Shown piece after piece: positions 20,557-30,407 of a DNA stretch of 64,000 nt (within the stretch, counting starts at the first letter, position 1; every line of letters begins with the position of its first letter). The notes beneath the pieces were generated by a model. The model made no database searches. It was given only the letters and a program-made list of their open reading frames with translations, and was not told the origin of the DNA. The DNA comes from Thiobacillus sp. SCUT-2 (lineage in GTDB: Bacteria > Pseudomonadota > Gammaproteobacteria > Burkholderiales > Thiobacillaceae). A program made the position numbers and the translations under genes. Location of the stretch: positions 992,001-1,056,000 of the forward strand of contig NZ_CP141769.1 of the NCBI RefSeq assembly GCF_035621355.1. The letters are read 5' to 3'.

Positions 20557-21189
20557 GTGAGCGCAGATACCGCAATGGCGGCGAAGTACCGCAACAACTT
20601 CCTGAAGGAGATCGAAGAACAGGTCGAGATGGGCGACTGGGTCAAGATGTGCATGCAATGCGGCGTCTGCTCCGGTTCCTGCCCGACCAACTTCCAGAGC
20701 GCCTGGGAGCATCCGCCGCAGGAGCTCTTCATGATGATCCGCGCCGGCAAGCGCGAGGAGGTGCTGACCACGACCTCGATGTGGAACTGCACGTCCTGCT
20801 ACAACTGCATCGTGCGCTGCCCGCGCAAGCTGCCGATCACCCACATCATGCACGGCATCGCCGAGTACGCGCACCGCCTCGGCAAGGCGCCGAAGATGCA
20901 GCCGACCCGGTTCTTCTCCGGCCTGTTCTGGAAGAACGCGACCAAGACCGGGCGCGTCAACGAGCTGAAGCTGTCGATGGGGCTCTACTTCAAGGACGGC
21001 TTCGGTGCCGGCATCAAGGAAGGCATGAAGATGAAGGACGTCGCGCTCGGCCTGATGAAGGCCAAGCGGCTCAACCCCTTCGAGCTGCTGGGCGGCCACA
21101 AGTGCAAGGACCAGAAGGGCATCCAGGCGATGCTGAAGAAGGCCTACGAAATCGAGCGCGCCCGCAAGGCCGCCAAGATGGCGGGCTGA
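20557..21189 (+). CDS. hdrC: HdrC-like iron-sulfur subunit of the Qmo complex
   Basis: A soluble 210-residue protein with two complete 4Fe-4S motifs, Cys32-35-38-42 and Cys78-81-84-88 (C-x2-C-x2-C-x3-CP), as in heterodisulfide reductase subunit C. In sulfate reducers this domain is the N-terminal part of membrane protein QmoC; here there is no cytochrome b-like membrane part, and the partner is a separate HdrB. It begins at a GTG (20557) with AGGAGAG nine bases ahead. The protein is expected to relay electrons between QmoAB and HdrB. Confidence 0.88.
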   Translation: MSADTAMAAKYRNNFLKEIEEQVEMGDWVKMCMQCGVCSGSCPTNFQSAWEHPPQELFMMIRAGKREEVLTTTSMWNCTSCYNCIVRCPRKLPITHIMHGIAEYAHRLGKAPKMQPTRFFSGLFWKNATKTGRVNELKLSMGLYFKDGFGAGIKEGMKMKDVALGLMKAKRLNPFELLGGHKCKDQKGIQAMLKKAYEIERARKAAKMAG

Positions 21190-21199
21190 GGAGAGAAAT

Positions 21200-22111
21200 A
21201 TGGCCAAACATGAATACGCGTTTTACCCTGGCTGCTCGTCGCAGAAGGGCGCTTCCGCCTCCAACTACCTGACCTCGGTCGAGTCGATGTGCAAGACGCT
21301 CGACGTCAAGCTGACCGAGATCCCCGACTGGAACTGCTGCGGCGCCTCGATCGGCTACGCCGAGGCGGGCGAGCTGCCGCGCCACGTGATGAACGCGCGC
21401 AACTTCGCGCTGGCCGAGCAGAACCTCCCCGGCCAGGAAATGGTCGCCACCTGCGCCGCCTGCTGGCTGGGCGCGCGCGAGACCCGCGAGCGCCTGACAC
21501 ACTCCGATACGCTGATGGCGGACACCCGCGAGGCGCTGAAGGAGGCCGGCCTCACGATCAACGAGATGCCCGAGATCCGCCACATGGTCGAGGTGCTGAT
21601 CGAGGACCTCGGCTTCGACGAGATGGCCAAGCACGTCGTGCGTCCGCTCGAAGGCGTGAAGATCGCCGGCTACGTCGGCTGCCAGACCAACCGTCCGTTC
21701 GGCGTCGCCGGCGAGTCGTTCGAGAACCCCAAGTACCTCGACAAGATGGTCGAGATGGTCGGCGCCGAGTCGATCCCCGAATACGACATGAAGGTGACCT
21801 GCTGCGGCGGCGCGCTGGCGTTCTCCGAGCCGGAGAAGGCGCAGGCGCAGATCAAGGATATCGTCGAGTCGGCCTACGACCACGGCGCCGAGATGATCGT
21901 CACGCCGTGCCCGCTGTGCCAGGCCAACGTCGAAATCTACCAGGGGCAGATCAACCAGCGCTACGGCACCAAGTTCAACATCCCGGTGCTGTACTACAGC
22001 CAGCTGATGGTCGTGGCCTACGGCGGCAGCGCCAAGGAAGCCGCGCTGAACGGCCAGGTGATCAAGGCGCGCAGGCTGGAGGAAATCGCCGCCAAGCCGG
22101 TCAAGCGCTGA
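21200..22111 (+). CDS. hdrB: HdrB-like CCG-domain protein of the Qmo complex
   Basis: 303 residues with two CCG domains, each C-xn-CCG-xn-C-x2-C: Cys12, Cys46-Cys47, Cys85, Cys88, and Cys161, Cys201-Cys202, Cys237, Cys240. In HdrB these bind non-cubane 4Fe-4S clusters that cleave disulfides. All cysteines are kept, so the clusters should form. With HdrC it takes the place of QmoC in Thiobacillus-type sulfur oxidisers and some Gram-positive sulfate reducers. A GAGGAGAG ribosome site precedes the ATG; a strong terminator follows 24 bases after the stop. Confidence 0.88.
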   Translation: MAKHEYAFYPGCSSQKGASASNYLTSVESMCKTLDVKLTEIPDWNCCGASIGYAEAGELPRHVMNARNFALAEQNLPGQEMVATCAACWLGARETRERLTHSDTLMADTREALKEAGLTINEMPEIRHMVEVLIEDLGFDEMAKHVVRPLEGVKIAGYVGCQTNRPFGVAGESFENPKYLDKMVEMVGAESIPEYDMKVTCCGGALAFSEPEKAQAQIKDIVESAYDHGAEMIVTPCPLCQANVEIYQGQINQRYGTKFNIPVLYYSQLMVVAYGGSAKEAALNGQVIKARRLEEIAAKPVKR

Positions 22112-22134
22112 CCCGTTCCGGCTGCGAAGACGAG

Positions 22135-22159
22135 ACAGGGGCCGAGGCCCCTGTTTTTC
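22135..22159 (+). terminator. Rho-independent terminator after hdrB
   Basis: ACAGGGGC (22135-22142) pairs with GCCCCTGT (22147-22154) over a 4-base loop and is followed by TTTTCT, the T run starting within the stem. It ends the qmoAB-hdrCB unit. Confidence 0.8.
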
Positions 22160-22224
22160 TTGGCGAGATTGGGGTAGAAATGGGCAGGCGATGCGCCGCG
22201 AATTTTCTTGAGACACGCACGAAC

Positions 22225-22533
22225 ATGAAACGAGCCAAAGACTTCGAGCAACTGATCGACCTGGTCCACGAAGCCGTCTACGAGGTCGACGAGCTGCGCG
22301 CCTGCCTGGAGCACGACGACGACGAGGCATCGACCTACACGCCGTATCTCGACAGCCTGGACAAGATGCTGCGCGAGCTGCACGAGTCGATGGTGTCGGG
22401 CAAGTACGGCGGCGTCGGGCAGGGCGAGGACCTGTCCTACATGCCGCTGTTCAAGAAGCACGAGCGCGACATCCCGTTCCGCGAACTGCTGCGCACCATC
22501 AACGCGACGCACCGCGAGGGCTACGAGCCCTGA
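22225..22533 (+). CDS. Small acidic protein of unknown function
   Basis: A 102-residue protein starting MKRAKDFEQLIDLVHEAVYEVDELRA. It is rich in Asp and Glu in the first half, predicted mostly helical, with no Cys, no signal peptide and no membrane segment. I do not recognise the family. It lies just after the hdrB terminator, so it either has its own promoter or depends on read-through. Codon use is like that of its neighbours and the N-terminal helix is well formed, which supports a real gene. Link to the Qmo complex is only positional. Confidence 0.65.
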   Translation: MKRAKDFEQLIDLVHEAVYEVDELRACLEHDDDEASTYTPYLDSLDKMLRELHESMVSGKYGGVGQGEDLSYMPLFKKHERDIPFRELLRTINATHREGYEP

Positions 22534-22631
22534 CGGCAGCGGGGCGGTCGATCGCGCCGGGCGTCGTCGCGGCTGGCCGATGAAGCGGGAGGACCCGCGG
22601 TATGCCGCGGAAGGTTCGGAGGGAGCCCGGT

Positions 22632-23357
22632 ATGAGAGCCAGCAAGTTGCTCAGCTACGAGTGGGATGCCGTCGCCGGAATTCTGGCGGCGGTGGCGGCC
22701 ATCGTCCTGCATTTCCTGCACGTCGTGGACGAGCCGGTCATCCTGTCCATCGTGCTCGCCCTGCTGGCCCTCCTGTTCGTGAATTTCCTGCGCCATGCGC
22801 GCAGCAACGAACGGACCGCGGAGCAGGTCGAACGGACGGAGCATGCCATCCGCAGGATCCAGGCGACGTTGAAGGCGCCCGACGTGATGCTGGTCGGGCC
22901 GCGCCAGATCCGCTCGGTGAGCGAGACCTTCGCCCGTCACATGAAGGGCGACGCCATCTGGTTCAACGTCTGCCTGTCGATGTACAAGCCGCAGCCGCTG
23001 TTCGATGCACTGCTGCGTCCTGCGGTGGAGAACCCGATGGTCGCGTCGATCCAGTTCGTCCTGGACGAAAGCCAGAAGGAATTGTGGGAGTCGGAGGTGC
23101 AGCCGAAGATCGCCGCGTGCATCGGCGCGTCCAAGGTGAGGGAGCCGCGCTGGTGCGCGCTGGCCGAGAACGTGTCGTTCATCCTCGCGGACAGCCAGCA
23201 TAGCGGGGGTGCGGAGGCGCTGCTGAGTTTCTGGGGCGAGCCGTTCATGGCGCAATCCACCGATCGGGAGGTGCCCCGCTACATCTTCCACGTCCAGAAG
23301 CATTCCGAGCTCCTGTCGCACCTGGTGGAGCTGGAGCGCGGCTGCGGCCATCATTAG
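22632..23357 (+). CDS. Membrane-anchored protein of unknown function
   Basis: 241 residues from the ATG at 22632, which has GGAGGGAG six bases upstream; another in-frame ATG at 22602 has a similar but weaker site. Two adjacent hydrophobic segments (about 12-30 and 35-53) form a hairpin in the membrane, followed by a basic coiled segment (RHARSNERTAEQVERTEHAIRR) and a cytoplasmic alpha/beta domain of about 160 residues. That domain loosely recalls phospholipase D-like folds but lacks an HKD motif, so no enzymatic role is claimed. It stands alone between the small acidic gene and the convergent exporter genes. Confidence 0.65.
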   Translation: MRASKLLSYEWDAVAGILAAVAAIVLHFLHVVDEPVILSIVLALLALLFVNFLRHARSNERTAEQVERTEHAIRRIQATLKAPDVMLVGPRQIRSVSETFARHMKGDAIWFNVCLSMYKPQPLFDALLRPAVENPMVASIQFVLDESQKELWESEVQPKIAACIGASKVREPRWCALAENVSFILADSQHSGGAEALLSFWGEPFMAQSTDREVPRYIFHVQKHSELLSHLVELERGCGHH

Positions 23358-23404
23358 GCACAGGCCTGCATGCCGGGGACCGGAGCCGCCCCGCGCTGCG
23401 CCGA

Positions 23405-24604
23405 CTATTCCGCCCGCAGTGCGTCGACCGGGTTGAGCCGCGCGGCCCGCATCGCCGGGACGACGCCGGCCGCGAGCCCGATCAGCACGGATACCGCAAG
23501 GGCGCCGAATGCGTAGTCCCATGGCGTATTGACCGGCAGGCCGCTCACCGTGGCCTTCAGCAGCCAGGCGATGCCGATGCCGACCGCCAGCCCGCCGACG
23601 CCGCCGAGCGTGGAGAGCACGGTCGATTCCATCAGGAACAGCGTGCGGATGCGCGCGCGCGTCGCGCCGAGCGCGGTGAGCAGGCCGATCTCGGCGACGC
23701 GCTCGGCCACCGCGATGTGCATCAGCGTGACCATGCCGACCGCACCGACCAGCAGCGAAATGCCGCCGAGCGCGGCGACCGCGAAGGTCAGCACGTCGAG
23801 CACCGTGGAGAGCGTGTCGAGCATCTGCTGCTGCGGCGTGACCGTGAAATCCTCGCGGCCGTGGCGCGCAACGAGGATGCGCTTGATGTCGGCGACCACC
23901 GCCGGCACCGGTGATCCCGGCTTGTAGGCGACGTGGATCTCCATCACGCCTTCGCGGTTGAATACCTCCAGCGCGCGTGCGGTGGGGATGTAGACGGTGT
24001 CGTCGAGGTCGAAGCCGAGCACCTGGCCCTTGGGCGCCATGACGCCGACGATGCGGAAGCGGGTCGCGCCGACCTGCAGGACGGCGCCAAGCGGGTTGGC
24101 GTGGCCGAACAGTTCGCTGCGGACCTTCGATCCCAGCACGGCGTAGGCGCGCGGGTTGCGCGGATCGTCGGGCGGCAGGAACTGGCCGACCGCGACGTGC
24201 ATGCTGAAGGCACGCGAGAAATCCGGCCCTTCGCCGTAGACGGTCACGCGCCGGCTGCGGCCGTGGGCGCGGATTTCCGCGTTGCCCATGACGCCGGCGT
24301 TGGTGTATTGCGCGAAGCGCGACGCCTTGAGGGCGAGCTCGTCGTCGATCGTCAGCAGCCGCACGCTGCCGATGGCGCCGACCGAGGCGCCGTGGGTCAT
24401 CGTCTTGCCCGGGCTGATGTTGACGATGTTGGTGCCGAACTGGGTGAATTCGGCGAGCACGAAGCGGTGGATGCCGTGGCCGATCGAGGTCAGCAGGATC
24501 ACCGCGGCTATGCCGACGGCGATCCCCGATGCGGACAGGAAGGTGCGCAGCCGGTGGGCGGTGAGCGCGTGCAGGGCGAAGCGCAGGGTGTCGGCGGCGC
24601 TCAT
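23405..24604 (-). CDS. MacB-type ABC transporter permease (second copy)
   Basis: 399-residue permease of the FtsX/MacB family. One transmembrane helix near residues 20-40 is followed by a large periplasmic MacB_PCD domain and three C-terminal helices within the FtsX domain; the 'ERVAEIGLLTALGATRARI' loop is the coupling segment to the ATPase. The start overlaps the stop of the upstream permease by four bases (ATGA). Type VII ABC systems usually use a permease dimer; two different permease genes here suggest a heterodimer. No fused ATPase domain is present. Substrate unknown. Confidence 0.85.
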   Translation of the reverse strand: MSAADTLRFALHALTAHRLRTFLSASGIAVGIAAVILLTSIGHGIHRFVLAEFTQFGTNIVNISPGKTMTHGASVGAIGSVRLLTIDDELALKASRFAQYTNAGVMGNAEIRAHGRSRRVTVYGEGPDFSRAFSMHVAVGQFLPPDDPRNPRAYAVLGSKVRSELFGHANPLGAVLQVGATRFRIVGVMAPKGQVLGFDLDDTVYIPTARALEVFNREGVMEIHVAYKPGSPVPAVVADIKRILVARHGREDFTVTPQQQMLDTLSTVLDVLTFAVAALGGISLLVGAVGMVTLMHIAVAERVAEIGLLTALGATRARIRTLFLMESTVLSTLGGVGGLAVGIGIAWLLKATVSGLPVNTPWDYAFGALAVSVLIGLAAGVVPAMRAARLNPVDALRAE

Positions 24605-25799
24605 TTTCCGGAGAGGGCGAGCACGGGGTCGAGCCGCGCGGCGCGCGCGGCGGGCAGCAGGCTGGCGACGACGCCGGTCAGCAGCGCCGTGGCGACGGCA
24701 GCGATGCTTGCCCAGGCCGGCGGATAGGCCGGCAGCTGCGGATAGGCCACGCGGATGAAATAGCTGCCGGCGTGACCGAGCGCGAAGCCGATCGCGCTGC
24801 CGGCCAGCGACAGCCACAGCGCCTCGGCGAAGAACAGGCGGCGGATGTCGGCCGCCGGCGCGCCGATCGCCTTCAGCAGGCCGATCTCCGCCGTGCGCTG
24901 GGCGACCGCGACCAGCATCACGTTCATCACCAGGATGCCGGCCACGGCCAGGCTGATCGCGGCGATGCCCGCCACCCCCAGCGTCAGTGCACGCAGGATG
25001 CGGTCGAAGGTGGCGAGCACGGCGTCCTGGGTGATGACGGTGACGTCCTCCTCGCCTTCGTGGCGCAGCGTGAGGAGATGGGTGACCGCGGCCTTGGCCG
25101 GCTCGATCGCGGCGCGGCTCTTCGCCTCGACCAGGATGCGGAACAGCGTCGAGGTGTTGAACAGCTCCTGCGCGTAGTCGACCGGGATGATGACGATCTC
25201 GTCGGAGTTGAATCCCATCGACTCGCCCTGCGGCGCGAGCACGCCGGTCACCAGGAAGCGGCTGGCGCCGAGCCGCACGCGCTGGCCGACCGCGTGTCCG
25301 TCGGGAAAGAATTCGCGCGCCAGCACGCTGCCCAGCACGATCTGCGCGCGCTCGGTGCCGCCGCCCGCGAGGAAGCGGCCCTGCGCCAGTTTCATGTGGC
25401 GGATCGGCAGCAGGTCGGCGGTGCTGCCGAGCACGGTCACCTCGCGCAGCCGCCCGCCGGCGGCGAGTTCGGCGACGCCGACGTTGAGCGGCGCCATCCG
25501 GCGCACCTGCGGCAGGTGGGTGAGCGAGACGGCGTCATCGAGGGTGAGATCGCGCGGCGTCTGGCCGAGCGCGGCGCCGGGGAAGCCGCCCGCGGTTTCG
25601 GCGCGGCCCGGCAGCACGATGACGAGGTTGGTGCCGAGCGAGGAGAACTGTCCGACGACATAGCGCCGTGCGCCGTCGCCAAGCGCGGTCAGGACCACCA
25701 CCGCCGCCACGCCGAGCGACATCGCCAGCACGATCAGCAGCGAGCGGGTGCGATAGCTCGCGACCGTCGCGAACGAGAGCTTCAGGGTGTCGAGCGCGG

Positions 25800-25803
<4 letters not shown>
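24601..25803 (-). CDS. MacB-type ABC transporter permease (first copy)
   Basis: 400 residues with the same plan as the next gene: helix at about 20-42, periplasmic domain, three C-terminal helices, and the 'QRTAEIGLLKAIGAPAADIR' coupling loop. The two permeases are clearly homologous but diverged through the periplasmic part. Overlaps the ATPase gene by four bases. It is expected to pair with the downstream permease and to transmit ATPase motion to the periplasm rather than to form a channel, as known for MacB. Confidence 0.87.
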
Positions 25804-26467
<664 letters not shown>

Positions 26468-26471
<4 letters not shown>

Positions 26472-27619
26472 GGCGCGGCCTTCGGGGTGACTTTCACCCC
26501 GGCCTTCACGCCTTCCTGGTCGAACGACAGCAGGACGCGGTCGCCGGCCGCGAGGCCGTCCGTCACCTCCGTGTACGCCCAGTTGGCGAGCCCGGTCTTG
26601 ATGCGGCGCGTCTCGAGCCGGTCGTCCTTGCCGAGGACCAGCACCGTCCCGTCCTGCTGGATCGCCTGGGTCGGCACGCGCAGCGCGTCGTCGTGGCGCG
26701 CGACGATGGCTTCGACGTCGGCGCTGTAGCCGACCAGCAGGGCTTGCCGCGGCGGCGCGTCGAAGTCGACCTCGACGTCGACCGTGCGCGCCTGCTTCTC
26801 GACCTCGGTCACATAGGGCGCGAGGCGCCGCACGTGCCCCGGGAAGGTCTTGCCCGGCAGCGCGTCGAGCGTGATACGGGCAGCCTGGCCGGGCTGCAGG
26901 CGCGGCGCGTCGACCTCGTCCATCGGTGCGCTGACGTAGAGGCAGCTGTCGTCGATCAGGTCGACCGCGGGTGGCGTCGGGATGCCGGGCGGCGAAGGCG
27001 TGGTGAACTCGCCAACTTCGCCGGTGACCTTGGCGACGATGCCGGCGAACGGCGCGGTCAGCGTGGTGCGCTCCAGCCCGGCGAGCGCGACGCGGACCTG
27101 GGCCTGGGCACGCTTGACGTCGGCGGCGAGCGCATCGCAGCTGGCGCGGCGCGAGCGCGCATCGGCGCGCGCATCCTCGGCGCGCTGCGGGCTGACGAAG
27201 CCCTGCGCGGCGAGCTGCTGCGTGCGGTCGGCATCGCGCTGCGCATTGTCGGCGAGAATGCAGGCCTCGCGGCGCCGTTCCTCGCTGGTGGCGAGCTGGC
27301 GGTTGGCCAGTTCGCGCTGCGCCGCCAGGTCGCGGTTCCACAGTTCCAACAGGGGCTGGCCGGCCTTGACGCGCTCGCCTTCCTTGACTTCCATCTTCAC
27401 GATCTGGCCACCCGCGACCGGCGCGAGCTTGGCGCGCCGGCAGGCCTTGACCGTGCCGGCACGCGTGTTGACCACGGTCGATTCGACGGGGCCGCGCGCA
27501 ATCGTCGCCACCTCGACCTCGGGTGGCTTGGGGCGCGTGAGGCGCCAGCCGGCAAAGACGAGGGCGGCGGCGACAAGGGTGAAGACGACGAGTCGAAGCC
27601 CGGTTTTCGGTTTGATCAT
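26468..27619 (-). CDS. Periplasmic adaptor subunit (HlyD/MacA family)
   Basis: 383 residues. A membrane anchor at about 8-27 leads to a lipoyl-like half ('KMEVKEGERVKAGQPLLELWNRD'), a helical hairpin at about 95-165 and the second lipoyl half ('LTAPFAGIVAKVTGEVGEF'), then beta-barrel and membrane-proximal domains. This is the normal plan of MacA-like adaptors that bridge the inner-membrane ABC transporter to an outer-membrane channel. No outer-membrane factor gene lies nearby. Confidence 0.88.
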
Positions 27620-27694
27620 GAGCGGGAGAAGACGGCAGGCGATCGGCTCAATTTAACATTTCCGCAGGCGGGCGCGTGCCGTGCACCGCGCTGT

Positions 27695-29026
27695 TCACTG
27701 CTTGAGCACGCACTTCTGGTAGAGATCCTTCGCCCGGCCCTCGGGGTCGTATTTCGCCTTCAGCGCCCGGTAGGCCGGCCCGCCGTAGAGCGTCCAGAAG
27801 CGCGCCTCGTCGAAGTACGCGTCCGAATACAGCGACTTGATGCCGCCGAGTTCGGTGACCTTGCCTTCGACGAGGCGGTTGTGGTGGCCGGGCGCGAAGG
27901 GGTGGCGCCGTCGCACCACGTCCCAGAAGCCGAAGTTCACGTGGAGCGCGTCCCGCATCGGAAACAGGGTGAAGCGGACGTCGCTGCGGTAAGGCCGCAC
28001 CGGGCAGCTCCAGATCGGCAGGATGCCGATCTCGCGGTGGAAGAAATCGAGGAAGGCGACCGCGTGAGCCAGCGGAATGTCCACGTCCTGGATCACCGAC
28101 TCGCGCTGCACGCCGAGCAGCCGGTCGAGCCGGCCGGTGACACCCCACTTGCTGTTCCAGCGCATGACCTGGGTGTAGAAGACCGAGTTCAGCCGCTCGC
28201 GGCCCAGCAGGCGGCGGACGAGCGGATTCTGCGCGCCGAGGTTCTTCGAACACCAGAACCAGTCCGTGTCCCAGCGCCAGAGGTAGTCGCGGACGGTGAG
28301 ATAGTCGGTCGCGCGCTCGCGCAGGCTGCGGTAATAGATCCGCTTGTACGTGTAGTCGCTGGTCCAGGGCGCCGTGTCGACGAAGTGCCCCTGGCTCAGG
28401 ATCAATTCGTCGGGCGCGAACACCACGCCGTCGACGAAGTCGGCATCGCCCTCGCAGGCCGCTTCGAGCGCGGCGAAGAAGGCGGCGGGCTCGGCGAAGC
28501 GCGCGTGGGTCACCTGGACGAACGGCTTGACCGGAACGGCCAGCGCCTTCAGCTTCAGCGCATAGCCCAGCGTCCCGTAGGAATTGGGAAAGCCGTAGAA
28601 CAGATCGCGGTGTTCGTTGTCCGGCGTCGCGAGCACGACGCGGCCGTCGGGCAGCAGGATTTCCAGCTCCTGCAGCGTCTCGTGCACCAGGCCGTAGCGG
28701 AACGACGTCGCCTCGATGCCGACGCCCGCCGCCGCGCCGCCGATCGTGATCGATTTCAGCTGCGGCACCACCGCCGGCATCAGGCCGTGCGGCAGCAGCG
28801 CGTCGACCAGCCTGGCGTAGGGCGTCATGCCCTCGACGGTGAACTCGCGCGCATCGCGGTCGATGTCGAGCACCTCGTTGAAGGCGCGCACGTCGAGCCG
28901 CTGCTTCGCCTGCCGCGCGCGGTCGCGGAACAGGTTGGACGTGTCCTTGGCAAGCCCAAGCGGCGCGCTGCCGCCGGTCGCGCGCAGCTGCGCGGCGAGC
29001 TTCCGGAGCTTGTCTTCGTGGCTCAT
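27695..29026 (-). CDS. FAD-binding oxidoreductase, DHCR24/TmsA-like
   Basis: 443-residue flavoprotein of the FAD_binding_4 (VAO/PCMH) type. The N-terminal FAD domain includes 'QLKSITIGGAAAGVGIEATSFRYGLVHE', the pyrophosphate-binding loop of sterol-reductase (DHCR24)-like proteins, and a C-terminal substrate domain rich in aromatic residues. It starts on a CAT that overlaps the stop of the Cfa-like methyltransferase gene. In actinobacteria a homologous flavoprotein (TmsA) reduces the methylene intermediate made by a Cfa-like methyltransferase (TmsB), giving 10-methyl fatty acids. The same pairing here suggests a similar role, by inference. Confidence 0.8.
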   Translation of the reverse strand: MSHEDKLRKLAAQLRATGGSAPLGLAKDTSNLFRDRARQAKQRLDVRAFNEVLDIDRDAREFTVEGMTPYARLVDALLPHGLMPAVVPQLKSITIGGAAAGVGIEATSFRYGLVHETLQELEILLPDGRVVLATPDNEHRDLFYGFPNSYGTLGYALKLKALAVPVKPFVQVTHARFAEPAAFFAALEAACEGDADFVDGVVFAPDELILSQGHFVDTAPWTSDYTYKRIYYRSLRERATDYLTVRDYLWRWDTDWFWCSKNLGAQNPLVRRLLGRERLNSVFYTQVMRWNSKWGVTGRLDRLLGVQRESVIQDVDIPLAHAVAFLDFFHREIGILPIWSCPVRPYRSDVRFTLFPMRDALHVNFGFWDVVRRRHPFAPGHHNRLVEGKVTELGGIKSLYSDAYFDEARFWTLYGGPAYRALKAKYDPEGRAKDLYQKCVLKQ

Positions 29027-30246
29027 CGGTAGAGGAAGGCGCGGCTCATCGGATAGCGCTCGCGGTCGACGTTGCCCTTGCTGAACACGATCTGGAACAG
29101 GTGCGTCATGCCGCACGGCGAACGGAACATTTCGGCGCAGGACCACAGGTAGGTGCGCCAGGTGCGGCGGAAGCGCTCGTCGAAGCGCTGCGGGTCGAGC
29201 GCGTGGATCGCGTCCCAGCGCGCGTCGAAGCGGGTCGCCCAGGCGTCGAGCGTGAGCGCGTAGTGGCGGCGCAGGTTCTCGATGTCGACGATCTCCAGAC
29301 CGCATGCATCCATGGCCTCGATCGTCTGCGCCAGGCTGGGGATCCAGCCGCCCGGAAAGATGTGCTTGCGGATGTAGAACTCGGTGTCGAACACGCCGGC
29401 GTGGCCGATGAAATGCAGCATGCCGAGGCCGCCGGGCTTCAGCGCGTCGGCGTGGGCGCGCACCACCGCATGCAGCTGGTCGCGGCCGGCATGCTCCAGC
29501 ACGCCGATCGACACGAGCTTGTCGTACTGGCCGGGAATCTCGCGGAAGTCGGCCTCGATTACCGCGATCTGCTCGCCCAGCCCGCGCCGCGCGATCTCGC
29601 CCTGCAGCCACTGCACCTGTTCGGTCGTCGTGTTGATGCCGGTTCCGTACGCGCCGTAGTGCTCCCGGGCATGGAACAGGAAGCCGCCGAAGCCGCAGCC
29701 GATATCGACGAAGCGCTCGCCCGCCTCGAGGCGGATCTTCTGCGCGACGTGATCCATCTTGTTGCGCTGCGCCTCCTCGACGGTTTGCGTGCCTTCCTTC
29801 CAGTAGCCGCAGGTGTACATCATCGACGGCAGGTCGAGCCACTGGCGATAGAAATCGGTGCCGAGTCCGTAGTGGAAGCGTGCATTGGCCTTGGCCTGGG
29901 CAAGGCTGGCATTGCCGAAGCGCACTTCGTGCCACGCGTTGCGCAGCCGCAGCAGGCCTGCCGGCGGGCCGTCGAGTCCCATGTCCATGCCGGTTCGGAA
30001 GGCCAGCTGCAGGTTGCCTTCGATGTCGACGTCGCCGGCGAAATACGATTCCAGCAGGCCGACGTGCCGGAACACGGCGGTGCGCCACTCGGCGCGGCGA
30101 TTGCGGAAGACGAGGGTGAACGAGGGTTCGCCCTCGCGGCTCCGGCAGGTGCGGCCGTCGGCGAACACGATGCGGAAGGTCGCGCCGGCCCGGCCGGCGT
30201 CCCGGGTCAGCAGCGTGCGTATCGTGCGGAGCATCGCGGACATCAT
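29023..30246 (-). CDS. SAM-dependent lipid methyltransferase, cyclopropane-fatty-acyl-phospholipid synthase family
   Basis: 407 residues. A 100-residue N-terminal segment ('VFRHVGLLESYFAGDVDIEGNL') is the lipid-binding part typical of Cfa. The SAM site is 'FVDIGCGFGGFLFHA' and the family signature 'HYGLGTDFYRQWLD...MMYTCGYW' is complete, as is the 'SIGVLEHAG' bicarbonate-site segment. It methylates acyl-chain double bonds of membrane phospholipids. The product is a cyclopropane if it acts alone, or a methyl branch if the following flavoprotein reduces the intermediate. The start may be the ATG at 30246, 30243 or 30234; none has a strong ribosome site. Confidence 0.87.
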   Translation of the reverse strand: MMSAMLRTIRTLLTRDAGRAGATFRIVFADGRTCRSREGEPSFTLVFRNRRAEWRTAVFRHVGLLESYFAGDVDIEGNLQLAFRTGMDMGLDGPPAGLLRLRNAWHEVRFGNASLAQAKANARFHYGLGTDFYRQWLDLPSMMYTCGYWKEGTQTVEEAQRNKMDHVAQKIRLEAGERFVDIGCGFGGFLFHAREHYGAYGTGINTTTEQVQWLQGEIARRGLGEQIAVIEADFREIPGQYDKLVSIGVLEHAGRDQLHAVVRAHADALKPGGLGMLHFIGHAGVFDTEFYIRKHIFPGGWIPSLAQTIEAMDACGLEIVDIENLRRHYALTLDAWATRFDARWDAIHALDPQRFDERFRRTWRTYLWSCAEMFRSPCGMTHLFQIVFSKGNVDRERYPMSRAFLYR

Positions 30247-30407
30247 GCCGTCCGCCGTTACGGGGCCGCAGGGATGCGCCGGTGCCGGGCGACGCGCGCT
30301 GCGCCGCCCGTCGTGCGATCCTGATGGTCCGCGCCCGGAAAAGAAGCCATGCTCCCAGCATAGACAACCGGCCGCCGGCGCGCGGGCGGCCAAGGTAACA
30401 TTCGCCC

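Noticed and set aside
16973-20575. A 1200-codon open frame on the minus strand opposite qmoA and qmoB
   Set aside because: It mirrors the codon pattern of the plus-strand genes in high-G+C DNA, has low-complexity His/Asp/Val/Leu/Arg-rich sequence and no recognisable domain, while the plus strand encodes clear flavoproteins.
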